Shown: positions 1-13,244, numbered from the stretch's first letter. The stretch is DNA of 64,000 bases from Stenotrophomonas sp. SAU14A_NAIMI4_8 (GCF_003086695.1 NZ_CP025999.1:3858344-3922343); one strand, 5' to 3'. Notes: generated by a model not told the origin, from the sequence alone. Program-made: numbers and translations.

Positions 1-170
1 CCTACGCCATCAACCTGGCCCTGATGAACATGTACGAGCTGCCGCGCATGCCGCTGCTGTACCTGCCGCTGGGCGCCCTGCTGCTGTGGGTGCTGGGCCA
101 GATCGCAGTGTTCGGCCCAGCCCGGCGCGCCGCCGCGGTACCGCCGGCGGTGGCCACCCGCGGGGCCTGA
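1..170 (+). CDS. ABC transporter permease, FtsX/MacB type (C-terminal end)
   Basis: The window opens inside this gene; about 55 codons remain, read from base 3 to a TGA at 168-170. The visible part holds a hydrophobic segment (LLYLPLGALLLWVLGQIAVF) followed by PARRAAAVPPAVATRGA. A last membrane helix and then a 'GPARRAA..PP..A.R' tail is typical of the end of FtsX/MacB-like permeases, where the tail carries the cytoplasmic coupling residues. It is read in the same direction as the response regulator and sensor kinase that follow, and such permeases often sit beside NtrYX-like pairs in Xanthomonads (family knowledge). Substrate unknown. Confidence 0.6.
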   Translation, partial: YAINLALMNMYELPRMPLLYLPLGALLLWVLGQIAVFGPARRAAAVPPAVATRGA

Positions 171-274
171 GACGTACCCCCGGGCCCTGCGCGGCCACGG
201 GTTTGGCTATGCTTGATGGGTGGCGCCGGTCACGGCTCTCTTGGCGCCACCCATCCCTTCTCCAGAATGCGTCC

Positions 275-1621
275 ATGCCTGCGATCCTGATCATCGACGA
301 CAACGCCAGCGTAGCCACTGCGTTGGACGTGCTGTTTTCCCTGCATGACATCGACACCCTGCAGGCGCAGAGCCCGGCCGAAGGGCTGGCCCTGCTGGAA
401 TCGCAGCCGGTGGATCTGGTGATCCAGGACATGAACTTCACCGAAGACACCACCTCCGGTGAGGAAGGCGAAGCACTGTTCGCGCAGATCCGCGCGCGCC
501 ACCCCGATCTGCCGGTCATCCTGCTGACCGCCTGGACCCACCTGAGCAGTGCGGTGGACTTGGTCAAGGCCGGTGCCGCCGACTACCTGGCCAAGCCGTG
601 GGATGACCGCAAGCTGCTGACCACGGTGAACAACCTGCTGGAGCTTTCCGAGGCGCGCCGCGAGCTGGACCAGCGCCGCGCCCGCGAACAGCGCCAGCGC
701 ACCGCCCTGGAAACGAAGTACGAGCTGTGTGATGCAGTGTTCGCCGATCCGGCCAGCGAGCGCATCATCGCCCTGGCCTGCCAGGTCGCACGCTCGGAAC
801 TGCCGGTGCTGATCACCGGCCCCAATGGCGCCGGCAAGGAAAAGATCGCGCAGATCATCCAGGCCAATTCACTGGCCGCCAAGGGCCCGTTCGTGGCGGT
901 GAACTGCGGCGCGCTGCCCTCGGAACTGATCGAAGCCGAACTGTTCGGCGCCGAGGCCGGTGCCTATACCGGTGCCAACAAGGCACGCGAGGGCAAGTTC
1001 GAAGCGGCCGACGGCGGCACGCTGTTCCTGGATGAGATCGGCAACCTGTCCCTGGGCGGACAGATGAAACTGCTGCGCGTACTGGAAACTGGCCGCTTCG
1101 AGCGCCTGGGCTCCAACCGCGAGCGGCAGGTGAAGGTGCGCGTGGTCAGCGCGACCAATGCGGACCTGCCGGCGATGATCCGCGACGGCAGCTTCCGCGA
1201 AGATCTGTATTACCGCTTGAACACCGTGGAGCTGGCACTGCCGCCGCTGGCCGAGCGTCCCGGTGACATCCTGCCGCTGGCCGAGCGTTTCCTGGCCGCC
1301 GGCAAGCCGCTGTCCAGCGCCGCCGCGGCCGCGCTGCAGCGCCACCCGTGGCCGGGCAACGTGCGCGAACTGCGCAATGTGATCCAGCGCGCCGAACTGC
1401 TGGCCAGTGGCCCGCGCATCGAGGTGACCGATCTGAACCTGCCGCGTGCGCCGGCCGCAGCACGCCCCGCGCCGAGCGCCGGCAACGACCCGGACCGTGC
1501 GCGTATTGAAGAGGTGCTGGCACGCAACCACGGGGTGATCGCGCAGGCGGCCGCCGAACTGGGGCTGAGCCGGCAGGCGCTGTATCGCCGCATGGACCGC
1601 CACGGCATTCCGCGCGAATGA
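275..1621 (+). CDS. sigma-54-dependent response regulator (NtrX/NtrC-like)
   Basis: 448 aa transcription activator. The receiver domain (about 1-120) has the acidic pair D8-D9, phospho-acceptor D52 (VIQDMNF) and K107 (LAKPW). The AAA+ domain has a Walker A GPNGAGKE at about 182-189, the sigma-54 contact loop GAYTGA at about 229-234 (Tyr in place of the usual Phe), and Walker B TLFLDEI near 250. A Fis-type helix-turn-helix closes the protein ([20 protein letters not shown]). An upstream in-frame start exists, but the ATG at 275 begins directly at the receiver fold. It overlaps the sensor kinase gene by ATGA (1618-1621), so the two form a two-component pair with coupled translation. Expected role: activation of sigma-54 promoters, possibly including the upstream transporter; the targets are inferred. 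Confidence 0.93.
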   Translation: MPAILIIDDNASVATALDVLFSLHDIDTLQAQSPAEGLALLESQPVDLVIQDMNFTEDTTSGEEGEALFAQIRARHPDLPVILLTAWTHLSSAVDLVKAGAADYLAKPWDDRKLLTTVNNLLELSEARRELDQRRAREQRQRTALETKYELCDAVFADPASERIIALACQVARSELPVLITGPNGAGKEKIAQIIQANSLAAKGPFVAVNCGALPSELIEAELFGAEAGAYTGANKAREGKFEAADGGTLFLDEIGNLSLGGQMKLLRVLETGRFERLGSNRERQVKVRVVSATNADLPAMIRDGSFREDLYYRLNTVELALPPLAERPGDILPLAERFLAAGKPLSSAAAAALQRHPWPGNVRELRNVIQRAELLASGPRIEVTDLNLPRAPAAARPAPSAGNDPDRARIEEVLARNHGVIAQAAAELGLSRQALYRRMDRHGIPRE

Positions 1622-2979
1622 AGCGGCGCTCGTTCACCTTCCGCCTGTTCCTGCGCCTGCTGCCGGTGCTGGCGCTGGCTGCGGCATTGCCGTGGTTGCT
1701 GGCCTACTGGCTGGACCACGGCTGGGCGGTCACCCTGGTGTCCACCGTACTGCTGCTGGCGCTGATGTGGTGGGCGCTGCGCCGTGCCACCGCACCGGTT
1801 CGATCGCTGATGCGGGCATTGGCCGGCACCACCAGCAGCTACCGCGACGGCGAATACAACTTCAGCGTGCATTGGCCGGGCAACGACGAGTTGGGTGACC
1901 TGGTACAGGCCCACCGCGAACTGGGCGATGTGCTGCGCGAACAGCGCCAGGGGCTGGTGCAGCGCGAGCTGCTGCTGGACACCATGGTGCAGAACACGCC
2001 GGTGGCCATGCTGCTGATCGCCGCCGGTGGCGATGGCATTGCGCGCGTGGTGTTTTCCAACCTGGCCGCACGCAAGCTGCTGCACGGCGGCTGGAAGCTG
2101 GAGGGCCAGCGGCTGCAGGATGTGCTGCAGCAGATGCCGGTGGAGCTGCGCGATGCCATCGAGCGCGGCGGCGACAGCCTGTTCGCGGTGCGCCCGGACG
2201 TGGACGACGGTACCGAACTGGACGAGGACGACGAACAGGTCTACCACCTGTCGCGGCGCGCGTTCCATCTGAACGGCCGCCCGCACGATCTGCTGCTGGT
2301 GCGGCTGCTGACCGCCGAACTGCGGCGGCAGGAAGTGCAGACCTGGAAGAAGGTGATCCGGGTGATCAGCCATGAGTTGAACAACTCGCTGGCGCCGATT
2401 GCCTCGCTGGCCCATTCCGGCGGCGAGCTGGTGAAGCGCGAGCGTTTCGACCGCCTGCCCGAGATCTTCAGCACCATCGAAGACCGCGCACGCCACCTGG
2501 AAGGCTTCATCCGCGGCTACGCGCGCTTTGCCAAGCTGCCGCAGCCGCAGCTGCAGACCGTGCACTGGGCGCCGTTCCTGGCCAGCCTGGGCCAGCAGAT
2601 TCCGTTCACCATGGACCACCCGCCCAGCGAAGACCTGAGCAGCCGCATCGACATCGCCCAGTTCGGCCAGGCGTTGTTGAACCTGCTGAAGAACGCGCAT
2701 GAAGCCTGCGCCGAAGCCGACCCGCCCAACGACGATGTGCAGGTGCAGCTGACCCGCCTGCCGCAGTGGCTGCGGCTGGATGTGCTGGACCGCGGCAAGG
2801 GCATGAACGAGCAGGTGCTGCAGAACGCACTGATGCCGTTCTATTCCACCAAGCGCAACGGCACCGGGCTGGGCCTGGCGCTGACCCGGGAAATCGTGGA
2901 AGCGCACGGCGGGCGGGTGTCATTGCAGAACCGCGGCGAGGGCGGGCTGTGCGTGTCGATCCTGTTGCCGGTGGGGTGA
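1618..2979 (+). CDS. membrane sensor histidine kinase (NtrY-like)
   Basis: 453 aa partner of the upstream regulator. Two hydrophobic helices (about residues 10-30 and 36-55) place it in the inner membrane with hardly any periplasmic loop. They are followed by a HAMP-like stretch and a PAS-like region. The dimerisation/phosphotransfer box is VISHELNNSLAPI (His near 250); the ATPase domain shows the N box LLNLLKNAHEA, a DRGKGM G1 box and GTGLGLALTREIV as the G2 box. The ELNN after the His is characteristic of NtrY-like kinases. It starts inside the regulator's stop (ATGA). With so small an external domain it probably senses a membrane or cytoplasmic cue; the signal cannot be read from the sequence. 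Confidence 0.92.
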   Translation: MKRRSFTFRLFLRLLPVLALAAALPWLLAYWLDHGWAVTLVSTVLLLALMWWALRRATAPVRSLMRALAGTTSSYRDGEYNFSVHWPGNDELGDLVQAHRELGDVLREQRQGLVQRELLLDTMVQNTPVAMLLIAAGGDGIARVVFSNLAARKLLHGGWKLEGQRLQDVLQQMPVELRDAIERGGDSLFAVRPDVDDGTELDEDDEQVYHLSRRAFHLNGRPHDLLLVRLLTAELRRQEVQTWKKVIRVISHELNNSLAPIASLAHSGGELVKRERFDRLPEIFSTIEDRARHLEGFIRGYARFAKLPQPQLQTVHWAPFLASLGQQIPFTMDHPPSEDLSSRIDIAQFGQALLNLLKNAHEACAEADPPNDDVQVQLTRLPQWLRLDVLDRGKGMNEQVLQNALMPFYSTKRNGTGLGLALTREIVEAHGGRVSLQNRGEGGLCVSILLPVG

Positions 2980-2992
2980 ACGGGGGGGGCGT

Positions 2993-3015
2993 ATCCACGC
3001 ATGGCGTGGATCTAC
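2993..3015 (-). repeat. GTAG-type REP (SMAG) element
   Basis: On the minus strand it reads GTAGATCCACGCC then ATGCGTGGAT: the GTAG tag followed by an ATCCACGC/GCGTGGAT stem. The same 23-mer recurs at 61807-61829 and 61969-61991. It lies between the kinase gene stop and the converging GNAT gene. Confidence 0.85.
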
Positions 3016-3051
3016 CGGGGATAGGACCATGGCGGGCGGCAGTAGATCCAT

Positions 3052-3075
3052 AGGCCGATCAAGGTCGGCCGCTAC
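3052..3075 (-). repeat. GTAG-type REP element overlapping a stop codon
   Basis: The minus strand reads GTAGCGGCCGACC, then TTGATCGGCCT: a GTAG tag and a GGCCGA/TCGGCC stem. Bases 3072-3074 of the tag are the TAG stop of the GNAT gene. Confidence 0.75.
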
Positions 3076-3605
3076 AGCACCCGACGCATCGCGACCCGCA
3101 GATGCATCGGAAACGCCAACGCAGCCTCTTCGGCCATCACGGCCTGAAGGCCGGCGCCCCATTCCGCTTCCGGCACCGTGACGAATCCTTCGCTGGCGTA
3201 AAAGGCCGCGTTCCACGGCACATCGCTCAACGTGGTCAGTACCGCTGCCGGATAGCCGTCTGCCCTGGCCATCGCCAATGCGTGGCGCAACAGCGCACGT
3301 CCATGGCCCCGGCGCGCGTGCGCGGGATCCACATCCATCTGCAGCACATGGAACTCACCTGCCAGTTCACCGGCCAGCAGGTAACCGGCGATTCCGCCGT
3401 CGGCCGCATCCACCACCCACACCTGCCGGCGCCGCAGACCTTCGTGCAGCGCAGGCAGATCCAGGCCATGCCCGGCAAACACCGGATAGGCATCATGGCC
3501 CTTCAGCAGCTCGCCGGCGCGCTGTTCGATGCCTGGCAGCACGCCGAGCTCATCGGCGTGCGGCACACGTGGCTCAGGACTTCTTGATCGGGCGCTTCCA
3601 GCCAT
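3072..3605 (-). CDS. GNAT family N-acetyltransferase
   Basis: 177 aa as drawn. The GNAT core is clear: strand-rich [17 protein letters not shown], then beta4 [10 protein letters not shown] and the acetyl-CoA pyrophosphate loop [14 protein letters not shown] (R/Q-x-x-G-x-G/A form), then the C-terminal [15 protein letters not shown] typical of small-molecule acetyltransferases. The substrate is unknown. The ATG at 3605 overlaps the end of glmU by 32 nt and has AGGA eight bases upstream; a GTG at 3566, just past the glmU stop, is the alternative start (164 aa). It follows glmU on the same strand and is probably co-transcribed. Its TAG stop is part of a GTAG repeat. Confidence 0.88.
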   Translation of the reverse strand: MAGSARSRSPEPRVPHADELGVLPGIEQRAGELLKGHDAYPVFAGHGLDLPALHEGLRRRQVWVVDAADGGIAGYLLAGELAGEFHVLQMDVDPAHARRGHGRALLRHALAMARADGYPAAVLTTLSDVPWNAAFYASEGFVTVPEAEWGAGLQAVMAEEAALAFPMHLRVAMRRVL

Positions 3606-4941
3606 CGATGGTTTCCTGTCGTGCGCGCGCCAGGGTCAGCTTGCCATCGGGTGCGGTGCGGGTGATGACCGAGCCGGCCGCAATGGTGGCGCCCTCGCCG
3701 ATCAGCACCGGCGCCACCAGTGCACTGTTGGAACCGATGAAGGCGTTGTCGCCGATGGTCGTAGTCGACTTGTTCACCCCGTCGTAGTTGCAGGTGATGG
3801 TGCCGGCGCCGATGTTCACCTTGCTGCCGATCACCGCATCGCCCAGGTAGGTCAGGTGGTTGGCCTTGCTGCCCACGCCCAGGGTCACTTTCTTGGTTTC
3901 CACGAAGTTGCCCACGTGCACGCCATCGGCCAGCACCGTGCCCGGACGCAGCCGCGCGAACGGGCCGATCTGCGCGGCGCCTTCGCTCACCACGCCTTCC
4001 AGATCGCAGTGCGCGCGCACCTCGGTGCCCGGCCCCAGGGTCACGTCCTTCAAGCGGGTGAACGGCCCGATGCTTACGCCATCGCCCAGCACCACGGCGC
4101 CTTCCAGGATCACGTCCACGTCGATCTGCACGTCGCTGCCCACGGTCACCTGGCCGCGTACATCCACGCGGGCCGGGTCAAGCACGCGCGCGCCCTGGGT
4201 GCACAGGGCGCGCACCGCGCGGCGCTGCCACGCGCGTTCCAGCTGCGAAAGCTGCCACGGGTCGTTCGCGCCTTCGGCTTCCTGGGCGTCGGCCACCAGG
4301 GCCATCTCCGCCGGGGTGAACTCATGGGCGGCGAAGGCGAACACATCGGTCAGGTAGTACTCGCCCTGCGCGTTACGGTTGGACAGCTGCGACAGCCAGC
4401 GCCGCAGCGCGGTCGATTCGGCGGTAATGATGCCGGTGTTGATGATGCGGATGCGGCGCTGCTCGTCATCGGCATCCTTCTGTTCGACGATGGCGCCGAC
4501 CTTGCCCTCGGCATCGCGCAGGATGCGGCCATAGCCGGTCGGGTCGTCCATCTCGGCCACCAGCACCGCCAGGCGCCCCGGCTGCGCCAGCAGGTCACGC
4601 AGGGTCTGCGCGCGGATCAGTGGGACATCGCCGTACAGCACCAGCACCTGCGCGGCGTCGGGCACTTCGGGCATGGCCTGGGCCACGGCGTGGCCGGTCC
4701 CCAACTGCTGCGCCTGTTCGGCCCACAGCAGGTCCGGCTGGTCGGCGAAGCGCTGGCGGACTGCTTCGCCACCATGACCGTAGACCACGTGGATCGCCGC
4801 CGGCTGCAGTTCGCGCGCGGTGGCGATCACATGCGCCAGCATCGGCTGCCCGGCGATCGGCTGCAGCACCTTGGGCAGCACCGACTTCATGCGCTTGCCG
4901 GCGCCGGCGGCCAGGATGATCACGTGCAGGGGTTGGGTCAT
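3574..4941 (-). CDS. glmU: bifunctional GlmU: GlcNAc-1-P uridylyltransferase / GlcN-1-P acetyltransferase
   Basis: 455 aa, the standard length. The cytoplasmic enzyme makes UDP-GlcNAc for peptidoglycan and LPS: it acetylates glucosamine-1-P, then adds UMP. The N-terminal pyrophosphorylase domain carries the nucleotide loop [19 protein letters not shown] (about 11-29) and the YGDVPLI metal-site motif. The C-terminal half is a left-handed beta-helix of hexapeptide repeats, with FVETKK and [13 protein letters not shown] forming the acetyl-CoA/GlcN-1-P site. It is divergent from the GtrA gene and followed by the GNAT gene. In many proteobacteria glmU lies near the atp operon, as here. Confidence 0.98.
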   Translation of the reverse strand: MTQPLHVIILAAGAGKRMKSVLPKVLQPIAGQPMLAHVIATARELQPAAIHVVYGHGGEAVRQRFADQPDLLWAEQAQQLGTGHAVAQAMPEVPDAAQVLVLYGDVPLIRAQTLRDLLAQPGRLAVLVAEMDDPTGYGRILRDAEGKVGAIVEQKDADDEQRRIRIINTGIITAESTALRRWLSQLSNRNAQGEYYLTDVFAFAAHEFTPAEMALVADAQEAEGANDPWQLSQLERAWQRRAVRALCTQGARVLDPARVDVRGQVTVGSDVQIDVDVILEGAVVLGDGVSIGPFTRLKDVTLGPGTEVRAHCDLEGVVSEGAAQIGPFARLRPGTVLADGVHVGNFVETKKVTLGVGSKANHLTYLGDAVIGSKVNIGAGTITCNYDGVNKSTTTIGDNAFIGSNSALVAPVLIGEGATIAAGSVITRTAPDGKLTLARARQETIDGWKRPIKKS

Positions 4942-5021
4942 GGGCGGCTATCCGTAGGTCGTTGCCGACGATTCTAGAACGCAGGCCGTTAACATGGGCA
5001 TCCCTGCAGACTCCATTGCCC

Positions 5022-5408
5022 ATGAGCCTGTTCCGCCAAGGCACCGCCTACCTCGTGATCGGCCTGGCCCAGCTGCTGCTGGACTGGCTGCTGTTCGTCG
5101 CCTGCACGGCGGCGGGCATGCCGGTGGTGCCGGCCAACGTGGCCGGGCGCGTGGGCGGCATGCTGCTGGGGTTCTGGCTCAACGGGCGCTACACCTTCGC
5201 CGATGCGCAGGGCGGCCAGCGCCTGGGCTGGCGCCGGTTCGCACGCTTCCTCCCGCTGTGGGCGCTGGTGACGATCGCCAGCACCCTGCTGGTGGCCGCC
5301 GCCGACCATGCGCTGGGCCTGCAGTACGCATGGCTGGCCAAGCCGCTGGTGGAAGGCGGGCTGGCGTGCGTGTCGTTCCTGCTGATGCGGTTTGTGGTCT
5401 ACCGCTGA
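5022..5408 (+). CDS. GtrA family membrane protein (putative polyprenyl-P-sugar flippase)
   Basis: 128 aa, almost wholly membrane-embedded, with four helices near residues 8-27, 34-53, 74-93 and 102-122. The motif N-V-A-G-R...G-F-W-L-N-G-R-Y-T-F between helices 2 and 3 is the GtrA/GtcA signature (known family: flipping of undecaprenyl-phosphate-linked sugars). The start at 5022 is chosen over an upstream in-frame ATG at 4962 because the first helix begins right after MSLFRQGTAYL. It is convergent with the YfhO-type gene that ends 73 bp away. The two fit a glycan-modification module, but no GtrB/CsbB-like GT2 partner is present here. Confidence 0.88.
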   Translation: MSLFRQGTAYLVIGLAQLLLDWLLFVACTAAGMPVVPANVAGRVGGMLLGFWLNGRYTFADAQGGQRLGWRRFARFLPLWALVTIASTLLVAAADHALGLQYAWLAKPLVEGGLACVSFLLMRFVVYR

Positions 5409-5481
5409 CGGCGGGGCTGGCGTATCGAGGTCCGCCAACGCGCGGCGCGCCATCGTCGACTGACCGTTGACCCTACCGGGT

Positions 5482-7698
5482 TCAGTGACCGCGACGATCT
5501 GCCAATCGTTGGCCGAGCCCCTCCCGCCAGAGCTGCAGCGGGCTGTAGCGCAGTCGCAACGTGTGCTGGCCCTGGGGCACGCAGATGGCACGGAACAGCC
5601 CGTTGCCACGCACGATCGGCAGGCCAAGGCCCGATTCCAGCGTCGCCACCCACCCCGGGGCATGCAGTTCATTGACCACCAGCCAGCCGGGTTCATCCGC
5701 AACCAGTTGCAGCGTCATCGCCCCTGCACGGTAGCGATGGCTCAGCACCTGCACGTTTCCGGCATCCGCATCCGGGCAGGCAGTGCTCACCGAAGCCGGC
5801 AGCCACACCACCTGCTGGAAGTCGGTGCGACCGTAATCATCGGCCGGGGGCAGATCGTCGGCATGACGACGAACGGTATGCGGATTGAGGGTGCGGGGGA
5901 GCACATCCGCGCGCCGTGCCACGTACAGCCCCTCGCCCTGCGCCTGCGCACCCGCGAACGCCTGCGCGGACAGCAGCCAACGCACGCCCAGCAGATGGAA
6001 CAGGGGCGCATCCATATCGGCCGCCCAAGGGGTAGCAGGCTTCTGCTGGAACGCGTCGACCGGCTCAGCCGGCATGCCGGCCATGGCCTGGTAGCGCACG
6101 TCGAGCAGTGGGTTATACCCATTGGCCAGCGGCAGACCGTGTGCCGCTGCGCCATTGGTCAGCGTGCCCAGCCCGAACACCACGGCCCGCTCCGGCAAGC
6201 CTTCGCCGCGCTCGCGGACGAGCAGTGCAAACGCGCGTTGCGACGGCGCGTCGCGCGTGGCGTCCAGCACAACATTCCTGCTGCTGCGTGTATTGAACGC
6301 AGTGCTGACGTTGAACAAGATCATGTCGAGCATCACCAGTGCGAACACCCAACGCAGGGGGTGGGCGTGGCGACGCAGCAGATACAGCGCGCCCCCGCCG
6401 ATGGCGCCACTGATGGCCATCCAGGCGAAGGACTGCATCTGCCCCGCGGCGACCACCAGCCAGCCGGTGTAGACCAGCAGCACGGCCAATGCCAGTACGG
6501 AAGGCAGGTGCGGCTGCAAGCGGGCGCGCTGCACGGCGGCCTGCAGGGCGTAAGCTGCCAGCCAGGCAGCGGCCGGAACGGTCAGGAACAGCGCATCGGA
6601 CGGGCGCCGGAACAGATCAAGGCCCGGCAGCACCGTAAACAGCCAGGGGAACAACGGCGTCGCACCGCCCAGTGCCACGAGCACGGCCAGCACCAGGGTG
6701 GCCAACGCAATGCGTGCCGCCGCCGGGTGCTGCTGCACCACGCGACCGCCCCAGGCCAGCCATAGCGCCAGCGGGACCGCCCCCATGTACAGATAGTCGG
6801 TGGTGACATCACCGAACGCCCAGTTGTCACCGCGCCCCTGCGCGAACACATTGCCGGACAGCAGCGTGGCCAGCGATTGCAGGTGCAGCGCGCCCGGCAG
6901 TGCGGCCTGCAACGAGAGACCGTCCCGGTTGGTTTCGCCCAGCCAGGCCAGGGTCGACAACCATTGCGGTGCGCTGATCAGCGCAGCGATGAAGGCGACG
7001 GCCGACAGGTGCAGGGCCAGACGTCCACGCGAGTCCCTGGCAACCAGCAGTGCAGCACACGCATAGATGGCACAGGCCAGGATGATGAAATAAGTGACCT
7101 GGGTGAGCTGCAGGGCGCACAGTCCACCTGCAATACCTGCCAGCAGCACATCACCGATGCGTCCCCGGCGACGCAGCTGATCCAGCCCCAGCCACAGCCA
7201 GGGCAGCACGCTGTAGCTGATGATCATCGGCGTATGCTGCAGCCGCGAGGCAGCCACCCCACCCACGGCCAGCACCAGCGCAAACAGCAGCTGCGGTGCC
7301 ACCGACAGCCCCCACGACCGCGCCAGGCGCAACGCACCCAGCCCGCCGGCCAGCACGTGCAGCAGCACCACCACGGTAAACAGATGCAGCGACGTGGGCG
7401 CCGGCATCATCGGCAGGATCATGCTGGGCTGGAACGTCATCATCTGCGGGTCGGCCAACTGGGGGTAACCCGAGTACAGGTAAGGGTTCCACCAAGGGGC
7501 CTGCAGATGGCGCAACTGCTCGGCCGTAAAGCTGACGGCCGGGAAGAACTGCTGGACGGCGTCGAAGGGAATCGTCTTCACCCCCGCCAGCCAGGGCAGG
7601 CACAGCACGCACCAGGCCAGCAACCATGCCGCCTCTGGCCGAGCGGCCAAACGGCGCGAAGCGCTTGCCAGAATGGGAGTGCGTCCGTGCTGCTGCAT
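5482..7698 (-). CDS. YfhO-like polytopic membrane protein (GT-C type glycosyltransferase)
   Basis: 738 aa. It begins with a short cytoplasmic tail and a helix (AWLLAWCVLCLPWLAGV), then a large periplasmic loop with FDAVQQFFPAVSF and WWNPYLYSGYPQLADPQ, followed by about ten more helices and a C-terminal periplasmic beta domain (QVLSHRYRAGAMTLQLVADEPGWLVVNELHAPGWVA). This is the layout of the YfhO/DUF6044-type GT-C proteins that use polyprenyl-phosphate sugars in Gram-positives. The ATG at 7698 has AAGGA six bases upstream; a TTG at 7716 is less likely. The C-terminal 'EPGWLVVNELHAPGW' is the family's best-conserved block. Acceptor polymer unknown. Confidence 0.8.
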   Translation of the reverse strand: MQQHGRTPILASASRRLAARPEAAWLLAWCVLCLPWLAGVKTIPFDAVQQFFPAVSFTAEQLRHLQAPWWNPYLYSGYPQLADPQMMTFQPSMILPMMPAPTSLHLFTVVVLLHVLAGGLGALRLARSWGLSVAPQLLFALVLAVGGVAASRLQHTPMIISYSVLPWLWLGLDQLRRRGRIGDVLLAGIAGGLCALQLTQVTYFIILACAIYACAALLVARDSRGRLALHLSAVAFIAALISAPQWLSTLAWLGETNRDGLSLQAALPGALHLQSLATLLSGNVFAQGRGDNWAFGDVTTDYLYMGAVPLALWLAWGGRVVQQHPAAARIALATLVLAVLVALGGATPLFPWLFTVLPGLDLFRRPSDALFLTVPAAAWLAAYALQAAVQRARLQPHLPSVLALAVLLVYTGWLVVAAGQMQSFAWMAISGAIGGGALYLLRRHAHPLRWVFALVMLDMILFNVSTAFNTRSSRNVVLDATRDAPSQRAFALLVRERGEGLPERAVVFGLGTLTNGAAAHGLPLANGYNPLLDVRYQAMAGMPAEPVDAFQQKPATPWAADMDAPLFHLLGVRWLLSAQAFAGAQAQGEGLYVARRADVLPRTLNPHTVRRHADDLPPADDYGRTDFQQVVWLPASVSTACPDADAGNVQVLSHRYRAGAMTLQLVADEPGWLVVNELHAPGWVATLESGLGLPIVRGNGLFRAICVPQGQHTLRLRYSPLQLWREGLGQRLADRRGH

Positions 7699-7712
7699 CT
7701 GCGTTCCTTCGT

Positions 7713-7745
7713 GCAAAAGAAAATCGCCGGCACGGGGCCGGCGAT
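7713..7745 (-). terminator. rho-independent terminator of the atp operon
   Basis: On the minus strand ATCGCCGGC pairs with GCCGGCGAT over a short loop and is followed by TTTTCTTTTG. It begins 48 bp after the atpC stop and 15 bp before the start of the downstream YfhO-like gene. Confidence 0.85.
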
Positions 7746-7793
7746 CTCTTCAACGCGTGCCCTGACCGTAATGGCAGGCGCCAGCGCCTGGCG

Positions 7794-8216
7794 TCAGTGC
7801 TTGAGGTTCTTGCGCAGACGTTCCAGGGCCTGCAGCTGGACCACGGCTTCGGCGAGCTTCTGCTGGGCTTCGGCCACTTCCATCGCTTCACCACGGTTGG
7901 CCAGGATGCGCTCGGCTTCTTCCTTGGCCTTGCGGACCGAGGCTTCGTCGATGTCCTGGGCGCGGATGGCGGTGTCGGCCAGCACGGTCACTACCTGCGG
8001 CTGCACTTCCAGGATGCCGCCGGAAATGGCGAAATCCAGCTGCTCGCCGTTCGGCGTGGTGACCACGACCTTGCCGGGCTTGAGTCGGGTGATCAGCGGG
8101 GCGTGCTTGGGCGCAATGCCCAGCTCGCCCAGCTCACCGGTCGCCACGACCAGGGTCGCTTCGCCACGGAAGATTTCCTGTTCAGCGCTGACGATGTCGC
8201 AACGAATGGTGCTCAT
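7794..8216 (-). CDS. atpC: F1F0 ATP synthase epsilon subunit
   Basis: 140 aa, usual size. Central-stalk subunit that couples c-ring rotation to F1 and inhibits ATP hydrolysis. The N-terminal beta-sandwich starts with [22 protein letters not shown] and contains [13 protein letters not shown], the hallmark of the family. The C-terminal half (from about residue 90) is a charged helical hairpin ending in [13 protein letters not shown]. It is the last gene of the operon, two bases after atpD, and followed by a strong terminator. Confidence 0.97.
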   Translation of the reverse strand: MSTIRCDIVSAEQEIFRGEATLVVATGELGELGIAPKHAPLITRLKPGKVVVTTPNGEQLDFAISGGILEVQPQVVTVLADTAIRAQDIDEASVRKAKEEAERILANRGEAMEVAEAQQKLAEAVVQLQALERLRKNLKH

Positions 8217-8218
8217 GA

Positions 8219-10526
<2,308 letters not shown>

Positions 10527-10542
10527 CTCTTGTTTCCCGTGG

Positions 10543-10562
10543 CGCGGGGCTGCTGCCCCGCG
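10543..10562 (-). other. intercistronic hairpin between atpA and atpG
   Basis: GCGGGGC and GCCCCGC pair over a short CTGCT-containing loop, with no T tract. This is more likely an mRNA-stabilising or translational element than a terminator, because atpG, atpD and atpC lie downstream. Confidence 0.5.
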
Positions 10563-10588
10563 TTGTTCAACCGTTTGTCATCTGGTCC

Positions 10589-10611
10589 AGCGGAGCATGG
10601 CTCCGCTCTAC
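10589..10611 (-). repeat. GTAG-type REP element inside the atp operon
   Basis: The minus strand reads GTAGAGCGGAGCC then ATGCTCCGCT: a GTAG tag and an AGCGGAG/CTCCGCT stem. It begins 11 bp after the atpA stop, between atpA and atpG. Confidence 0.8.
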
Positions 10612-10621
10612 AGGACCGCGA

Positions 10622-12169
<1,548 letters not shown>

Positions 12170-12213
12170 CGTCAAGTCCTAGTGCCGGCAGCGGGGCCGG
12201 ACGTTAAATGAAT

Positions 12214-12741
12214 TCAGTTAGCGAGCGCGGTCTGCAGACGGGCCAGCTTGCCCTTCAGCGAACCATCGATGACCACGTCGCCGGCATCGATCACGGCGCC
12301 GCCGATCAGCGAGGCATCCACCGCGGTGGTCACATCGACCTCGCGGTTGAAGCGCTTGCGCAGCGCGACCTTGATCGCGTCAAGCTCGCCGGCCGACAGT
12401 TCGGCGGCCGAGGTCACGGTGGCCTTGACCACGTGTTCGGCTTCGGCGCGCAGGGCGTCGTACATGCCGGCGATTTCCGGCAGCAGCGGCAGACGATGCG
12501 ATTCGGCCAGGATGGCCAGGAAACGCGAGTAGCTTTCGCCGTGGTTCACCGGCGCCAGCAGGGCGACGGCGTCGTCACGACCCAGCTCCGGGTTGGCGAG
12601 CAGGGCCGCCACGCGCGGGTCGGCGGCGACGTGGGCGGAAAACGCGAGGGCGTCCGACCACGGCGCGAACGTGCCTTCGTCGCGCGCGGTCGCGAAGGCG
12701 GCGCGGGCGTACGGGCGGGCAAGCGTGAGGGCCTGGCTCAT
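12214..12741 (-). CDS. atpH: F1F0 ATP synthase delta subunit
   Basis: 175 aa peripheral-stalk subunit that ties the top of F1 to subunit b. The N-terminal six-helix bundle begins with LTLARPYARAAFATARDEG, the classic start of the OSCP/delta family. The C-terminal domain has KRFNREVDVTTAVDASLIGGAVIDAGDVVIDGSLKGKL, also typical. It lies two bases from atpF and 44 bases from atpA. Confidence 0.97.
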   Translation of the reverse strand: MSQALTLARPYARAAFATARDEGTFAPWSDALAFSAHVAADPRVAALLANPELGRDDAVALLAPVNHGESYSRFLAILAESHRLPLLPEIAGMYDALRAEAEHVVKATVTSAAELSAGELDAIKVALRKRFNREVDVTTAVDASLIGGAVIDAGDVVIDGSLKGKLARLQTALAN

Positions 12742-12743
12742 CC

Positions 12744-13214
12744 TTAGATCTCCGAGGCCAGCTCGTCGAGCAGCGCCTTGTGGGCGTTGGCGTCGATTTC
12801 GCGCTTGAGCAGCTTTTCGGCACCGGTCACGGCCAGCGCGGACACCTGCTTGCGCAGATCTTCACGGGCACGGTTGGCGGCGGCGTCGATTTCAGCCTGG
12901 GCCAGTTCCTTCTGACGGGTGGCTTCGGTGATCGCTTCGGTACGGGCAGCGTCGACGATCTGGTTGGCGCGCGCGTGGGCCTGGTCGATGATCTCGTTGG
13001 CCTTGGTGCGTGCGTCCTTCAGTGCTTCGTTGACCTTTTCCTGCGCCTGGGCCAGATCTTTCTGGCTGCGGTCGGCAGCGGCGAGGCCTTCAGCAATCTT
13101 CTGCTGGCGCTCTTCGATCGCGTTCATCAGCGGCGGCCAGATCTTGGTCGCGATGATCCAGATCAGACCAGCGAAGGCGAGCGCCTGCGCAAGAAGGGTG
13201 AAATTGATATTCAT
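12744..13214 (-). CDS. atpF: F1F0 ATP synthase subunit b
   Basis: 156 aa, standard length. One N-terminal membrane helix ([20 protein letters not shown]) is followed by a long charged helix from [19 protein letters not shown] to the end; the b dimer forms the peripheral stalk. The start MNINFTLL at 13214 matches E. coli b (MNLNATIL). A longer in-frame opening up to 13277 would run through the hairpins that precede the gene and is rejected. Confidence 0.97.
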   Translation of the reverse strand: MNINFTLLAQALAFAGLIWIIATKIWPPLMNAIEERQQKIAEGLAAADRSQKDLAQAQEKVNEALKDARTKANEIIDQAHARANQIVDAARTEAITEATRQKELAQAEIDAAANRAREDLRKQVSALAVTGAEKLLKREIDANAHKALLDELASEI

Positions 13215-13244
13215 GGTTAGCTCGATCGCTGGTTTCGGGGTGGA

